Shown in pieces: positions 36,465 to 47,464 of a DNA stretch of 64,000 nt (positions are counted from its first letter, which is position 1; every line of letters begins with the position of its first letter). The position numbers and the translations under genes are program-made. The notes under the pieces are model-generated. The model worked only from the letters and a program-made list of their open reading frames with translations, was not told the DNA's origin and did no database searches. This DNA is from Polaribacter sp. ALD11 (GTDB lineage Bacteria; Bacteroidota; Bacteroidia; Flavobacteriales; Flavobacteriaceae), in NCBI RefSeq assembly GCF_002831685.1, contig NZ_CP025119.1, positions 3,372,501-3,436,500 on the forward strand. The letters are read 5' to 3'.

Positions 36465-37887
36465 TAGTGAAATGGTAATACTTCGGTAGAGGTTTTGTTT
36501 GCAACTAGAATAGCAGTTAAATCTATTGCTGTTGTGGCAACATTTAAACCTTTAACATAAGTAATAGTATCTAAGTAAGCGCTTACAGCACTAATAAAAG
36601 TAGGTATTGCTGCTACTGTACTGGGGCTCCCTCAGATACATTTTTCATTTTGTAATATTTCATTTTCGTTGATAGCCAACTTAACTCCCATATCTACAAA
36701 TCTAAGACCTTCTGCAATAAATACTTCTTGTCTAGTTCTGTATAAAAGTTCTAATGCAGCTCTCCTAAAGTCATTGCATCAATAGCTGCTTGTGTTAAAG
36801 AGGTGCCGGAAACAGCAGGAACACCAACGTTTTCAGTTTGTCTGTTTAATACGAGTCCGCTTCTTCCATTTACAACAATCGTTTATTTATTTGGTCTTGA
36901 TCCTTCATCACGGTGAGTTCTATCTTATACTTTATCGTCAAAATCTCGAACTTCTCTAGTGGAAATTACTGCGAGCAAACTTTCAAGATTTGTTTGTGCT
37001 CCAGCAGGGTTGTTGCTTGATAAGTTTGCTTCAGCCATTATTAAATATGCTTCTTCTACTTTTAAATAATGCATAGAAGGGTCTTTTTCCACTGTTAAGA
37101 ATGAATATTTAGGACCTAAAAAATCCAATGTAGGCAAAGGTTGAAAATTATCAAAAGTTGCTTTCTGTAACAACGCAGATTCCATTGTGTTAGGGGAGTC
37201 GTTTAATTGATCAAATTGAGCAAATCTTGTAGTAGTAGCGCTTAGGTTTATTGCTTTCTGCGCAAATGATACAGCTTCCGTTTTATTCCCTAATAGATAA
37301 TGTGCTCTAGCTTGCGCTAAATGATATTCTGGTTTTGGAAATTTAGCAATTGCAGCCTGAAAAGAAGTAACCGCACTTTGTAAATTATTAGCAGAACTTA
37401 CAGGAACCCCTATAGTTTCTTGTGGTAATACAGAATAGTACATTCCAGATAACAATCTAGAGAAACCTAAGTAAAAATTAAATTCAGCTTCTAATTCAGC
37501 TGTATACTCAGTGTCTCCTGGACCTACTTGTTCTAATCAAAATATTGCCATTTTAGCAACTCTTGCAATCTCATTATGAGCATCTCTAATGTTAGGATCT
37601 GTAGTTCTAATGTCTAAACTATCTAAAAATTGACTATAGAAAGTCTGATCATTCATATAATTATCAGAACCTAATTCTGCTAATATTAATATATCGTTAA
37701 AAGTTCGTGAAATTTCGCGTTCAATACCCAAAGCCCAAATAGTAGCTGAATTAGGTTGACCGACAACAGAAGTTTCAGAAAGGGTCGGATTCTCTACATT
37801 TGTAAAGTCCACAACATCTTTAAAATCATCAGTACATGAACTCAAAAGTAATAATGCAGATGATATAGTTAAAATTATTTTTTTCAT
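36465..37887 (-). pseudogene. Decayed SusD/RagB-type lipoprotein gene
   Basis: The N-terminal 116 codons are intact with signal and lipobox (LLSSC) and SusD-like text (ELGSDNYMNDQTFYSQF). A TGA at 37539-37537 then interrupts, and the same frame continues to 36925 with TPR-like SusD text (AQARAHYLLGNKTEAVSFAQ, MHYLKVEEAYLIMAEANLSS). After that several stops and frame changes break the last third (RSGLVLNRQTENVGVPAVSG, then IDLTAILVANKTSTEVLPFH). It had the RagB-type organisation and differs from the intact SusD at 30911. Its start overlaps the end of the decayed SusC by 4 bases. Confidence 0.88.
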
Positions 37888-40660
37888 TTTTGTGTAAATT
37901 TAAATTTAAGTGAGGTCATAAAGATTCTTGGTGCCGACTCGGTACCATATGTGAAACCACCACTGTTAAAACCATTTTGAGCACTAATACCTGAACCTGT
38001 TGTTTCAGGGTCAAAAGTACCAGCTGTCCAGTTAAGAAGGTTTGTTACTGTAACACCAAGATGAACATTTTCAAAAACTCTTAAAGCTTTACCAAAATTA
38101 TAAGTCAAACCAATGTTTCTTATTTTAACATAATCATTGTCAAATGTAAAGTAATTTACATAGTTAAAAGGAGATGTTGCACCTACTAAATCATTTGGGA
38201 CGCCTGTATCATCAACACCTCTTAAGTGTCTTAATAAGAAGTTTAAGTCAACTATTTTGCCACCAAATTGATAATCACCAGTTACAAAAAAGTCAAGTTT
38301 ATCCCATGTATAGTTCAAACCAAAAGATCCAAAAATAGGTGCAAAAGTATCTCCTAATGCAGCATTAGGTGTAAATTTGTAAGTACCTCTCAAATACCCT
38401 AAGCTTTGTCCTTCTTCAATCCATGAACCAATCACACTAAAACCACCTACATTAAATGCAGGTGCTCCATCACTACTTTTCCAAAAGTTATCATTTGTAT
38501 TGTAAGAAAAATTAAACTTTAAATTGTGTTTTTCTGTTTGTACAATTGTTGTGTTTATAGCAAATTCCCAACCTGTATTTTGTATTTCACCAATGTTTTG
38601 TACCTGTGCTAAAAGACCAGAAGAAGGTGGTTGACTAGGTGTAATAAGTGTATCATTAGTAACTGCCTTATAGTAGGTTCCACTTAGGTTAATTCTATTA
38701 TTTAAAAAACCTAAATCTAACCTAAATTCATTAGTTACCACTATTTCTGAAACTAACTCATTGTTACCTGGTTGGTCAAAACGAAATGCTGGAGCTCCTA
38801 AAAAAGATTCTAAAGCAAAGGTTTTATCTTGTGAAAATGGTTGAGCAAAATTTGATGACTCTCCGTAATTCGCTCTAACTTTAATATTAGAAATAATATT
38901 ATTTATTTCACTGTCTTTATAGAAGTCATGATCAGAGATATTGTATGTAATACCTTTTTTAGGTAAAAATAATGCATCTGTATTTGATCCTGCAGAAGTA
39001 TTATAGTCTAATCTTCCTCCAAATTTCACAAAAGTAACATCATAAATACCTATGTTTTTCAAAAGGTATAAACCATAATTAGCATTCTCTAGTGTAAAAT
39101 CACTTCCGTTATTGTAGGGAAAAAATTGATAGAAGTTGTTCCATCTACATCACTAGAACCATCTAGTCTATTTTGTCTATCTGCAGTTCTAAAGAAATTT
39201 CCACCAAGCATCGTTACAAATGAAAAATCTTGAAGACTAGCTCTATGTTTAAAGTTTAGGTTTGAAGTAAGAGTAAAAGAATTTCTTAAAACCCTGTTTA
39301 ATGACGCTTGATCTGTTGTACCTTCTGGCTAAGAATCTAAAGCAACAAGCAATGCATTTGTGTCATTTTCTTCTTGTTTTGATGATTTTTGATCGATACC
39401 AATTGTAAAATTAGATTGAAATGAATCGTTAAATTCATATTTAAAATTATTGGATGCTGTAAAACGGATTGTAACTCCAGTAATATCAACTAAACCTCCT
39501 ATTTTTCTAGCTCTATCACGTTCAACTAGCCAATCAGCCTCAGATAAAGCATCTAAATCTCCTCTAGCTTCTCCTTCAAAACCAGAAAATCTTGAAAAAC
39601 TTGTATTTGCACTAAAATCTAAATTAGATTGAAAACCTGTGTAAGAAGATGAACCTTGATATTTCAATTTATCAGTTACTTTAGCACTTAGTCCAAAGGT
39701 AAGACTTCTTTTTATTTGCTCATTTAAGTCATTAAAAGAATCATCTTTGTACAAACTTCCACCAAAGTTATAGGTTACTTTGTCATTTCCTTCATTTATA
39801 CCAACTCTATATTCTTGTGCAATTCCTGCCTCAAAAATAGCTTCTGCGGTTCTGTTATATTTTAAATAATCATCAGTAGCTTTTATAACTCCTAATCTGC
39901 TTTCTACAAAAATAGAAGTTTTTCCATTTTTCCATTTTTTAGTGATTATTTGTATTACGCCGTTTGCTGCATCTGCACCATATAATGTAGTAGAGGCACC
40001 ACCTTTAATGACTCAATTCTTTTAATAGATTCTGTTGGAATATCAGCTAAAGCAGAGACACTAGCCCTACCTGTATCAAGACCTGTACTTGGATTCGAGT
40101 TTAGATTATCAACACGAATACCATCTACAATCATAACTGGAGTAAATGAAGAAGCTGCTGAAATTGCACCCCTTGTTCTTATTATTGATGCTGTACTTGG
40201 CTGACCAGAGCTTAACCTTATGTGTGCACTTGGTGTTGTTGACTGTAATAAGGCATCAATTTGAGTAGATGGCAATTTATCGATTTAATCAGAATTCAAT
40301 ACATCTACAGTGGTTGATAGCTTTCTTTTTTGAATACCTGAACCTTGACCTGTAATAATAATTTCATCTAAAATATTTACATCTTCCTGTAATTTGATGT
40401 TAATGACATTAGAATTACCTATTGTCTTATTGACAACTTTATACCCTAAATATCTAAAAACAAGAACATCTCTAGTTTTAGCTTTTACAGAATAATTTCC
40501 GTCGAAATCTGTATCAGTACCCTTGATTAAAATACTAACTCCTGAGTAAGGGACCTGATGCATCAGATACTTTTCCAGAAACCGTTTTTTCTTGTGCAAA
40601 GGGTATTTGCATTGCCAACGCTAAGAACAGCGTTAAAATTCTATTAAACTTTGTTTTTAT
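37884..40660 (-). pseudogene. Decayed SusC/RagA TonB-dependent transporter gene
   Basis: SusC text can be followed from signal peptide to the last strand (TSLKFKFTQK), but it is broken at many places: the start codon aligned to the ATG of the intact SusC is ATA (40660-40658); a frameshift near 40555; TAA at 40287-40285; a frameshift near 40010 inside the plug; TAG at 39331-39329; and another shift near 39110. Pieces seen include DGNYSVKAK, EIIITGQGSG, VMIVDGIRVDNLN and GINEGNDKVTYNFGGS. The C-terminal 392 codons remain open. It belongs to a different SusC subgroup from the intact one. Confidence 0.92.
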
Positions 40661-40754
40661 TTTATAATCACTTGAATTAATTACTTCAAATATCTTAATA
40701 TTTTGTTAAATAAACAATGTAAATGTTAAAGTTTGTGTTAGGGCCGGAAATAAG

Positions 40755-42419
40755 TTAAAAAAAGTTTGTCCATTTAATTAAGAGTTGAGTGTTCTTTGTA
40801 TTTAATGAGTTTTTGGTATTAGTTCCAATTATGGTTGATATGTTAATTTGAGAATTCTTAGAGTTAAATAAATAGCCGAGTCCTAAACCTATTAATTTTT
40901 CATTGTTATTAGTTGTTGATATTAATGCTAAATCAGTAACAGAGTATATAAATGAATTTTCTGATGTAAGGTATCTGTATTCAATGTTTTGAAGAATATA
41001 GCTTTTAACAAATATGCTTTGTTTGTCAAATCCCCTGATTGTGTTCCATCCTCCAATTCTAAATAATTCATTTTCAAGATAGCTTTCAGAATTCAATAAA
41101 CCTGTTTTGTTTTTTAGATACATACTATTTCTTTTATTTAAATCTAGTAAATAAGAAATTGTAGACTCTAGCTTAACTTGGTTAATTGAGGTGTTGTCAC
41201 TTTTCCTTTTCCCAAATGATGGAGTAATATTTAGATAGAAGGCGTCGTTTCTGAAAATATCGTTTTTTGGTATACTGTATTGAAATCCCAAACCGAAAAA
41301 AGAACTTTTGTAAGTTTCAATTTTATTTGATGTTGTTTTTATTAATTTTTCTGAGTTTTCAGATGAAAAAGATAAGAATAGAGTCGTGTTATTTCTTATC
41401 TGATATTGAAGATGAGAACTGAATTTTGTATTTAAAAAAGTTGAATCTTGTTTATAGATAGAGAAATTTAATTCAGTAGATAGTTTTGTGTTAAAAATAT
41501 ATGGTTTTTTTGAAGTTATTGACAACTCCTGTCTTTTTTCTTCATAACTGTTCCATAATAGGTTTAAACTTTCGCCTGTATTTAATATGTTCTTCAATTT
41601 TAAATCTAAGTACCCGTTAAATTGTAATTTTCCGTTTTCTTGAGATGAAAAATTTATAAGTCCATCAAAACTATTTACTTTGTTTTTTCTTAAATAGACA
41701 TATATATAAGTAGAATCTTTTGTAAATAAAGCTTCTGGAGATTTAATTTCTGATGCAAAGTCTAAGTTTTGTGATAATTTAGAAATTTCAGTTAATTTAT
41801 TTTTAGTAAACGTTGTGTTGTTATTTATGTCGAAGTAGTTTTTAATAAAAGAATTCGGAAAATTATTATAGCCTTTAAATAATAATTTATTCACTTTTCT
41901 TTCTTTAGTTTTTTTATAATTAATTTCAGCGAATAGTGTTCGATTTTTAATTGTGATGTTTTGTAATTTAATTTTAGAGAATGAGTCGCCTTTGTCTTCA
42001 AGTTCTTTGGAGATTTTATTTATAACGCCTTCTAGTTTCTCGATGGGGATTTTAAGATTATTGTTTAAGAAATTAAAATTTCTAGAAATTATTGGAGGTA
42101 GGTTTTTATGTTTTAGACTTACTGAATCTATTTTTTCATTTAAATTAAAATGAGCTGAGTATTTTTTTCTTTTTAAAGTTATGCTGTCTAAAGAACTTAA
42201 AAAATAGCCATTTAATTTAATAAGTTTATGAATTTTGGTTAACTCATTATATATCGAGGTTGAATCTCCATGTTTTTTTTTGAAGCTAATTTGAGATAAA
42301 AATTTTTTTTCAAGTTTCTTTTCTGATGATAGTTCTAAATTGAAGGTTTGAGATAAAAACCCAGGAATAAAACTAAAAACAATTATTAATGTAAGAATAT
42401 GTGCTTTTTTCTTATTCAA
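40755..42419 (-). CDS. Omp85-like (BamA/ShlB-type) outer-membrane protein
   Basis: 554 residues. Signal peptide, then about 230 residues with two or three POTRA-like units (VNKLLFKGYNNFPNSFIKNYF), then a barrel to the C-terminal aromatic (LLIKWTNFF). The Omp85 signature GGWNTIRGF is present, with RGF at 462-464. The only possible start is TTG at 42419: a TAG lies two codons upstream, and no in-frame ATG occurs near the signal peptide. A TACATTTG box 20 bases upstream supports this start. Its 3' part has a degraded copy at 35645-36035. It precedes the dead SusC by about 95 bases. Role uncertain: membrane insertion or secretion of a surface partner. Confidence 0.82.
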   Translation of the reverse strand: MNKKKAHILTLIIVFSFIPGFLSQTFNLELSSEKKLEKKFLSQISFKKKHGDSTSIYNELTKIHKLIKLNGYFLSSLDSITLKRKKYSAHFNLNEKIDSVSLKHKNLPPIISRNFNFLNNNLKIPIEKLEGVINKISKELEDKGDSFSKIKLQNITIKNRTLFAEINYKKTKERKVNKLLFKGYNNFPNSFIKNYFDINNNTTFTKNKLTEISKLSQNLDFASEIKSPEALFTKDSTYIYVYLRKNKVNSFDGLINFSSQENGKLQFNGYLDLKLKNILNTGESLNLLWNSYEEKRQELSITSKKPYIFNTKLSTELNFSIYKQDSTFLNTKFSSHLQYQIRNNTTLFLSFSSENSEKLIKTTSNKIETYKSSFFGLGFQYSIPKNDIFRNDAFYLNITPSFGKRKSDNTSINQVKLESTISYLLDLNKRNSMYLKNKTGLLNSESYLENELFRIGGWNTIRGFDKQSIFVKSYILQNIEYRYLTSENSFIYSVTDLALISTTNNNEKLIGLGLGYLFNSKNSQINISTIIGTNTKNSLNTKNTQLLIKWTNFF

Positions 42420-42439
42420 TTGCTAGGTGTTTTGGTGTT

Positions 42440-42447
42440 CAAATGTA
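42440..42447 (-). promoter_or_regulatory. -7 promoter box for the Omp85-like gene
   Basis: TACATTTG on the minus strand, a full match to TAnnTTTG, about 20 bases before the TTG start at 42419. It decides in favour of that start codon. Confidence 0.55.
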
Positions 42448-42507
42448 TTTAAAAATACGGTTAATCATAAAAATATTAATACTTTTTTAAAAAATAACTT
42501 CCTGATA

Positions 42508-42538
42508 TTTGAATAATTAGAAATTAATTGTACATTTG
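42508..42538 (+). promoter_or_regulatory. Promoter of the str operon (rpsL)
   Basis: TTTG at 42508-42511, 19-base spacer, TACATTTG at 42531-42538. Both elements match the Bacteroidota sigma-A consensus (TTTG-N19-TAnnTTTG) exactly. It gives a leader of about 50 bases before rpsL. Confidence 0.8.
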
Positions 42539-42594
42539 CAGACTCTTAAAAAAGAGACAAGTTTAATATAAACGAAAAACAGCAATTATTTAGT

Positions 42595-42969
42595 ATGCCT
42601 ACTATTCAACAATTAGTTCGTAAAGGAAGAACCAAAATAACTAAGAAGAGTAAATCGGCTGCTTTGTCGTCTTGTCCTCAAAGACGTGGAGTTTGTACTC
42701 GTGTTTATACTACAACGCCAAAGAAACCTAATTCAGCAATGCGTAAAGTTGCCAGAGTTAGATTGACAAATGGTAATGAGATAAACGCATACATTCCAGG
42801 TGAAGGACATAACTTACAGGAGCATTCGATAGTATTAGTTAGAGGTGGAAGGGTAAAGGATTTGCCAGGAGTTAAATACCACGTAGTACGTGGTGCATTA
42901 GATACTGCAGGAGTTGAGGGTAGAACCCAACGTAGATCTAAGTACGGAGCAAAACGCCCAAAAAAGTAA
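42595..42969 (+). CDS. rpsL: 30S ribosomal protein S12
   Basis: 124 residues, full length. Decoding-centre protein. Conserved [18 protein letters not shown] and [12 protein letters not shown] are present with the Lys residues that, when changed, give streptomycin resistance, so the allele appears streptomycin-sensitive. First gene of the str operon (rpsL-rpsG-fusA-rpsJ). Confidence 0.98.
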   Translation: MPTIQQLVRKGRTKITKKSKSAALSSCPQRRGVCTRVYTTTPKKPNSAMRKVARVRLTNGNEINAYIPGEGHNLQEHSIVLVRGGRVKDLPGVKYHVVRGALDTAGVEGRTQRRSKYGAKRPKK

Positions 42970-42995
42970 ATTAGTAACTTTTTTAATGTAAAGAC

Positions 42996-43472
42996 ATGAG
43001 AAAAAGAGCAGCAAAAAAAAGAGTCTTATTGCCAGACCCTAAATTTAACGATCAGTTAGTAACACGATTCGTAAATAATTTAATGTGGGCGGGTAAGAAG
43101 TCAGTAGCTTTTAAAGTATTTTATGATGCGTTAGACATTGTAGAGGAAAGAAAAGGTGAAGAAGAAAAATCAGCTTTAGAAATTTGGAAAGATGGTTTGT
43201 CAAATGTAATGCCGCATGTAGAGGTAAGATCTCGTCGTGTTGGTGGTGCAACTTTTCAAATCCCTATGCAAATTAGACCAGACCGTAAGGTTTCTATGGC
43301 TATTAAATGGATGATTCTGTATACTCGTAAAAGAAACGAGAAAACAATGGCACAGCGTTTAGCTGCTGAGATTTTAGCTGCGGCTAAAGAAGAAGGTGCT
43401 GCTGTTAAAAAACGTACAGATACTCACAAAATGGCAGAAGCTAATAAAGCATTCTCTCACTTTAGATTTTAA
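42996..43472 (+). CDS. rpsG: 30S ribosomal protein S7
   Basis: 158 residues. Nucleates assembly of the 30S head and contacts tRNA at the exit site. Seen: MRKRAAKKR start, [35 protein letters not shown] and terminal [13 protein letters not shown]. 26 bases after rpsL and 5 before fusA. Confidence 0.98.
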   Translation: MRKRAAKKRVLLPDPKFNDQLVTRFVNNLMWAGKKSVAFKVFYDALDIVEERKGEEEKSALEIWKDGLSNVMPHVEVRSRRVGGATFQIPMQIRPDRKVSMAIKWMILYTRKRNEKTMAQRLAAEILAAAKEEGAAVKKRTDTHKMAEANKAFSHFRF

Positions 43473-43477
43473 TAGAA

Positions 43478-45595
43478 ATGGCTAGAGATTTAAGATTAAC
43501 AAGAAATATTGGAATTGCAGCACATATTGATGCTGGTAAAACCACAACAACAGAACGTATCTTGTTTTATACAGGTGTTTCTCATAAGATAGGAGAGGTG
43601 CATGATGGAGCGGCTACGATGGACTGGATGGAGCAAGAGCAAGAAAGAGGTATTACAATTACCTCTGCTGCGACTACTTGTGAATGGGATTTTCCAAAAG
43701 AAAATGCAGAACCTACTCCAGATACACAAGCATACCATTTTAATATTATTGACACTCCAGGTCACGTAGATTTTACTGTAGAAGTGAATAGGTCTTTACG
43801 TGTTTTAGATGGGTTAGTGTTCTTGTTTTCAGCAGTTGATGGTGTAGAGCCACAATCTGAAACTAACTGGAGATTAGCTGATAACTATAAGGTGCCTAGA
43901 ATTGGATTCGTTAATAAGATGGATCGTCAAGGGTCTGACTTTTTAAAGGTTTGTCAACAGGTTAAAGATATGTTAAAGTCTAACGCAGTGCCAATTGTTT
44001 TAAATATTGGTGATGAGGATGAGTTTAAAGGTATTGTAGATTTAGTGAAAAACAGAGCTATTGTATGGCATGAGGATAACTTCGGAGCTACATTCGATGT
44101 TGTTGCTATCCCAGACGACATGAAAGATGAAGTACGTAAATATCGTGCTTTATTAATCGAAGAAGTAGCTAGTTATGATGAGAACTTATTAGAAAAATTC
44201 ATGGAAGATGAAGATTCTATTACAGAAGACGAAGTGCACAATGCATTAAGAGCTGCTGTTATGGATATGGCTATCATTCCAATGGTTTGTGGTTCTTCAT
44301 TTAAAAATAAAGGTGTTCAGTTTCTTTTAGATGCTGTATGTCGTTACTTACCTTCTCCAATGGATAAAGAAGGTATCATAGGTGTAAACCCAGATACAGA
44401 AGAAAAAGAATTACGTAAGCCAAGTGTAGATGAGCCGTTTGCTGCTTTAGCATTTAAAATTGCTACAGACCCGTTTGTTGGTCGTTTAGCTTTCTTTAGA
44501 GCTTACTCTGGTCGTTTGGATGCAGGTTCTTATGTTCTAAATAACCGTTCAGGTAAAAAAGAACGTATTTCTCGTATCTATCAAATGCATGCGAATAAGC
44601 AAAACGCAATTGATTATATCGAAGCTGGAGATATTGGTGCTGCTGTAGGTTTTAAATCTATTAAAACAGGAGATACTTTAACTGCTGAAAAATTCCCTCT
44701 TGTATTGGAGTCTATGGATTTTCCAGATCCAGTTATTGGTATTGCAGTTGAGCCTAAAACAAAAGCGGATGTAGATAAATTAGGAATTGGACTTGCTAAG
44801 TTAGCAGAAGAAGATCCTACTTTTACAGTTCGTTCAGACGAAGCTTCAGGACAGACTATTATTTCTGGAATGGGTGAGTTACATTTAGATGTACTTGTAG
44901 ATCGTCTAAAACGTGAGTTTAAGGTTGAAGTTAACCAAGGTCAGCCACAGGTGGAATATAAAGAGGCTATTACTGCAGAAGCAGAACATAGAGAGATTTA
45001 TAAGAAACAATCTGGTGGACGTGGTAAATTTGCTGATATTGTATTTACTATTGGACCTGCAGATGAAGGTGTTCAAGGTTTACAGTTTGAATCTGTTATT
45101 AAAGGTGGAAACGTACCTAGAGAATTTGTTCCTTCTGTAGAGAAAGGATTTAAAGAAGCTATGAAAAACGGTCCTTTAGCAGGATACGAAATGGATTCAA
45201 TGAAAGTTACTCTAAGAGATGGGTCTTTCCACGCTGTGGATTCTGATGCATTATCTTTTGAACTAGCTGCAAGAATGGGATATAAAGCTTCTGCAAAATC
45301 TGCAAAAGCAAAAATAATGGAACCATTAATGAAATTAGAAGTGTTAACTCCAGAGGAGAACATGGGAGATATCGTTGGTGATTTAAATAGAAGAAGAGGT
45401 CAAGTAAACGACATGAGTGATCGTAATGGGTCTAAAGTTGTTAAAGCTTTAGTGCCGTTATCTGAAATGTTTGGTTACGTTACTGCTTTAAGAACAATGT
45501 CTTCTGGTAGAGCAACTTCTACTATGGAATTTTCGCATTATTCAGAAACTCCTTCAAATGTATCAGAAGAAGTTATCGCTAAATCTAAAGGTTAA
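43478..45595 (+). CDS. fusA: Elongation factor G
   Basis: 705-residue translocation GTPase of the ribosome. G-motifs: AHIDAGKTT (P-loop), [11 protein letters not shown] (switch I), DTPGHVDFT (switch II), NKMDRQG. Domains II to V follow, with the [11 protein letters not shown] motif and a normal C-terminus ([10 protein letters not shown]). Standard length and position in the str operon, so this is the housekeeping copy rather than an EF-G paralogue. Confidence 0.98.
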   Translation: MARDLRLTRNIGIAAHIDAGKTTTTERILFYTGVSHKIGEVHDGAATMDWMEQEQERGITITSAATTCEWDFPKENAEPTPDTQAYHFNIIDTPGHVDFTVEVNRSLRVLDGLVFLFSAVDGVEPQSETNWRLADNYKVPRIGFVNKMDRQGSDFLKVCQQVKDMLKSNAVPIVLNIGDEDEFKGIVDLVKNRAIVWHEDNFGATFDVVAIPDDMKDEVRKYRALLIEEVASYDENLLEKFMEDEDSITEDEVHNALRAAVMDMAIIPMVCGSSFKNKGVQFLLDAVCRYLPSPMDKEGIIGVNPDTEEKELRKPSVDEPFAALAFKIATDPFVGRLAFFRAYSGRLDAGSYVLNNRSGKKERISRIYQMHANKQNAIDYIEAGDIGAAVGFKSIKTGDTLTAEKFPLVLESMDFPDPVIGIAVEPKTKADVDKLGIGLAKLAEEDPTFTVRSDEASGQTIISGMGELHLDVLVDRLKREFKVEVNQGQPQVEYKEAITAEAEHREIYKKQSGGRGKFADIVFTIGPADEGVQGLQFESVIKGGNVPREFVPSVEKGFKEAMKNGPLAGYEMDSMKVTLRDGSFHAVDSDALSFELAARMGYKASAKSAKAKIMEPLMKLEVLTPEENMGDIVGDLNRRRGQVNDMSDRNGSKVVKALVPLSEMFGYVTALRTMSSGRATSTMEFSHYSETPSNVSEEVIAKSKG

Positions 45596-45612
45596 TCTCT
45601 AAATAATATAAG

Positions 45613-45918
45613 ATGAGTCAAAAAATTAGAATTAAATTAAAGTCTTACGATTACAATTTAGTAGATAAATCTGCTGAAAAAATCGTAAAGACGGTAAAAA
45701 GTACTGGAGCTGTTGTAAACGGACCAATACCATTACCAACGCATAAAAAGATTTTTACTGTATTACGTTCTCCACACGTAAACAAGAAATCTAGAGAGCA
45801 ATTTCAATTATCTGCTTACAAAAGATTATTAGACATCTATAGTTCTTCTTCGAAAACTATTGATGCTTTAATGAAACTTGAGTTACCAAGTGGTGTTGAA
45901 GTTGAGATTAAAGTTTAA
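45613..45918 (+). CDS. rpsJ: 30S ribosomal protein S10
   Basis: 101 residues. Part of the 30S head and of the NusB antitermination complex. [20 protein letters not shown] and [24 protein letters not shown] are canonical. Unlike in E. coli, it ends the str operon: a strong terminator follows and rplC has its own promoter. Confidence 0.98.
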   Translation: MSQKIRIKLKSYDYNLVDKSAEKIVKTVKSTGAVVNGPIPLPTHKKIFTVLRSPHVNKKSREQFQLSAYKRLLDIYSSSSKTIDALMKLELPSGVEVEIKV

Positions 45919-45928
45919 GTAAAATATT

Positions 45929-45965
45929 AACTTTCGGTTTAATTTTGTTAAACCGAAAGTTTTTT
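45929..45965 (+). terminator. Intrinsic terminator after rpsJ, overlapping the rplC promoter
   Basis: Perfect 13-base arms, 45929-45941 and 45949-45961, loop 45942-45948, T-run to 45965. The loop contains the TTTG that serves as -33 of the next promoter. Confidence 0.88.
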
Positions 45966-45974
45966 ATACTTTTG
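45944..45974 (+). promoter_or_regulatory. Promoter of the S10-operon remainder (rplC)
   Basis: TTTG at 45944-45947 (inside the terminator loop), 19-base spacer, TACTTTTG at 45967-45974. Same spacing as the rpsL promoter. The start site would be near 45980, leaving a leader of about 230 bases. Confidence 0.75.
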
Positions 45975-46075
45975 CAACCCGAATTAGAGTAGGGTGATAC
46001 TGTTTTTGATGTTTAATTCATAAATAGTGACATGTCCAGAGCGTTTCGCAAAGGAAAAACGGAAAAAAACAAAAT

Positions 46076-46106
46076 CAGCGTTGAATTTGTTTGCGCTGTT
46101 TTTTTT
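46076..46106 (+). promoter_or_regulatory. Possible attenuator hairpin in the rplC leader
   Basis: Arms CAGCG at 46076-46080 and CGCTG at 46094-46098, directly followed by eight T (46099-46106). It looks like a weak intrinsic terminator within the leader and could let a ribosomal protein control the operon. Confidence 0.4.
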
Positions 46107-46208
46107 GGTCGAAATTTAAAGGGCTAAAATGAAACAATTGTTTCGAAAAATAAATTATTAATATAGACGCGCTGGATAATTAAATCTATCGTCTAAAATT
46201 TTAACTAA

Positions 46209-46826
46209 ATGTCTGGGTTAATAGGAAGAAAGATTGGGATGACCAGCTTATTTGATGAAAACGGGAAGAATATTCCTTGTACAGTAATCGAAGCAGGTCC
46301 TTGTGTTGTTACCCAAGTCAGAACCGAAGAGGTTGACGGCTACAATGCGTTACAGCTTGGTTTCGATGACAAAAAAGCAAAGAGTTCTAACAAAGCGTTA
46401 GATGGGCACTTTAAAAAGGCTGGCTCTACTGCTAAGAAGAAAGTCGTTGAATTTCAAGGGTTTGAAGGAGAGTATAAATTAGGAGATTCTATATCTGTAA
46501 GTCACTTTGAAGAAGGTGAGTTTGTAGATGTTTCTGGTGTTTCTAAAGGTAAAGGTTTTCAGGGTGTTGTAAAACGTCATGGATTTGCTGGTGTTGGTCA
46601 AGCAACCCACGGTCAACACAACCGTTTAAGAGCTCCAGGTTCAATTGGTGCTGCATCTTATCCTGCAAGAGTATTCAAAGGAATGCGTATGGCAGGTAGA
46701 ATGGGTGGAGATAAAGTGAAAGTACAAAACTTAAGAGTATTAAAAGTAGTTGCTGAAAAGAACTTACTTGTTGTTAAAGGAGCAGTTCCTGGACACAAAA
46801 ATGCTTTTGTAACTATTCAGAAATAA
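46209..46826 (+). CDS. rplC: 50S ribosomal protein L3
   Basis: 205 residues. Early assembly protein near the peptidyl-transferase centre. [32 protein letters not shown] with [16 protein letters not shown], and [13 protein letters not shown] are conserved. It is first in a unit that runs on to rpsN; its stop shares one base with the rplD start. Confidence 0.98.
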   Translation: MSGLIGRKIGMTSLFDENGKNIPCTVIEAGPCVVTQVRTEEVDGYNALQLGFDDKKAKSSNKALDGHFKKAGSTAKKKVVEFQGFEGEYKLGDSISVSHFEEGEFVDVSGVSKGKGFQGVVKRHGFAGVGQATHGQHNRLRAPGSIGAASYPARVFKGMRMAGRMGGDKVKVQNLRVLKVVAEKNLLVVKGAVPGHKNAFVTIQK

Positions 46827-47455
46827 TGAAAGTAGCAGTTTTAGATATTACAGGAAAAGATACAGGTAGAAAGGTTGAGCTTTCTAAGGATGTATTCGGT
46901 ATAGAGCCTAATGATCACGCTATTTATTTAGATGTTAAGCAGTATTTGGCAAATCAACGTCAAGGAACGCATAAAGCTAAAGAGAGAGCTGAAATTACAG
47001 GTTCAACTAGAAAAATAAAAAAGCAAAAAGGAACTGGTACTGCAAGAGCAGGTTCTATCAAGTCTGGTGTTTTTAGAGGTGGAGGACGTATGTTCGGACC
47101 AAGACCAAGAGATTATTCTTTTAAATTGAATAAAAACTTAAAGCGTTTAGCACGTAAGTCAGCTTTAAGTATTCAGGCAAATGATAAAAATGTAATAGTA
47201 ATTGAAGATTTCAGTTTTGAAACTCCAAAAACTAAAAATTTCTTAGACGTTTTAAAGGCGTTAGAGTTAGATACAAAAAAATCATTGTTTGTGTTAGGTA
47301 GTGAAAATGCAAATGTGTATTTATCATCACGTAACTTAAAAAAATCTAAAGTAATTAAAGCTTCTGAATTATATACTTATGGTGTTTTAAACACGAATAA
47401 GCTTGTGATTACTGAAGGTTCTTTAGAAGATATAAACACAAATTTAAGCAAATAG
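46826..47455 (+). CDS. rplD: 50S ribosomal protein L4
   Basis: 209 residues. Lines the nascent-peptide tunnel. The long loop has [17 protein letters not shown] and [15 protein letters not shown]. In many bacteria L4 represses the S10 operon; here any such control would act through the rplC leader, which is an inference. One-base overlap with rplC. Confidence 0.97.
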   Translation: MKVAVLDITGKDTGRKVELSKDVFGIEPNDHAIYLDVKQYLANQRQGTHKAKERAEITGSTRKIKKQKGTGTARAGSIKSGVFRGGGRMFGPRPRDYSFKLNKNLKRLARKSALSIQANDKNVIVIEDFSFETPKTKNFLDVLKALELDTKKSLFVLGSENANVYLSSRNLKKSKVIKASELYTYGVLNTNKLVITEGSLEDINTNLSK

Positions 47456-47464
47456 GGAATCAAA

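Noticed and set aside
35497..42419. Transposon or phage origin of the broken genes
   Set aside because: No transposase text, terminal inverted repeats or target duplications were seen; the breaks are point changes and small indels.
46129..46161. Ten-codon frame (MKQLFRKINY) in the rplC leader
   Set aside because: Too short to support; its 5' end is part of a palindrome, and no leader-peptide logic (runs of one codon) is seen.
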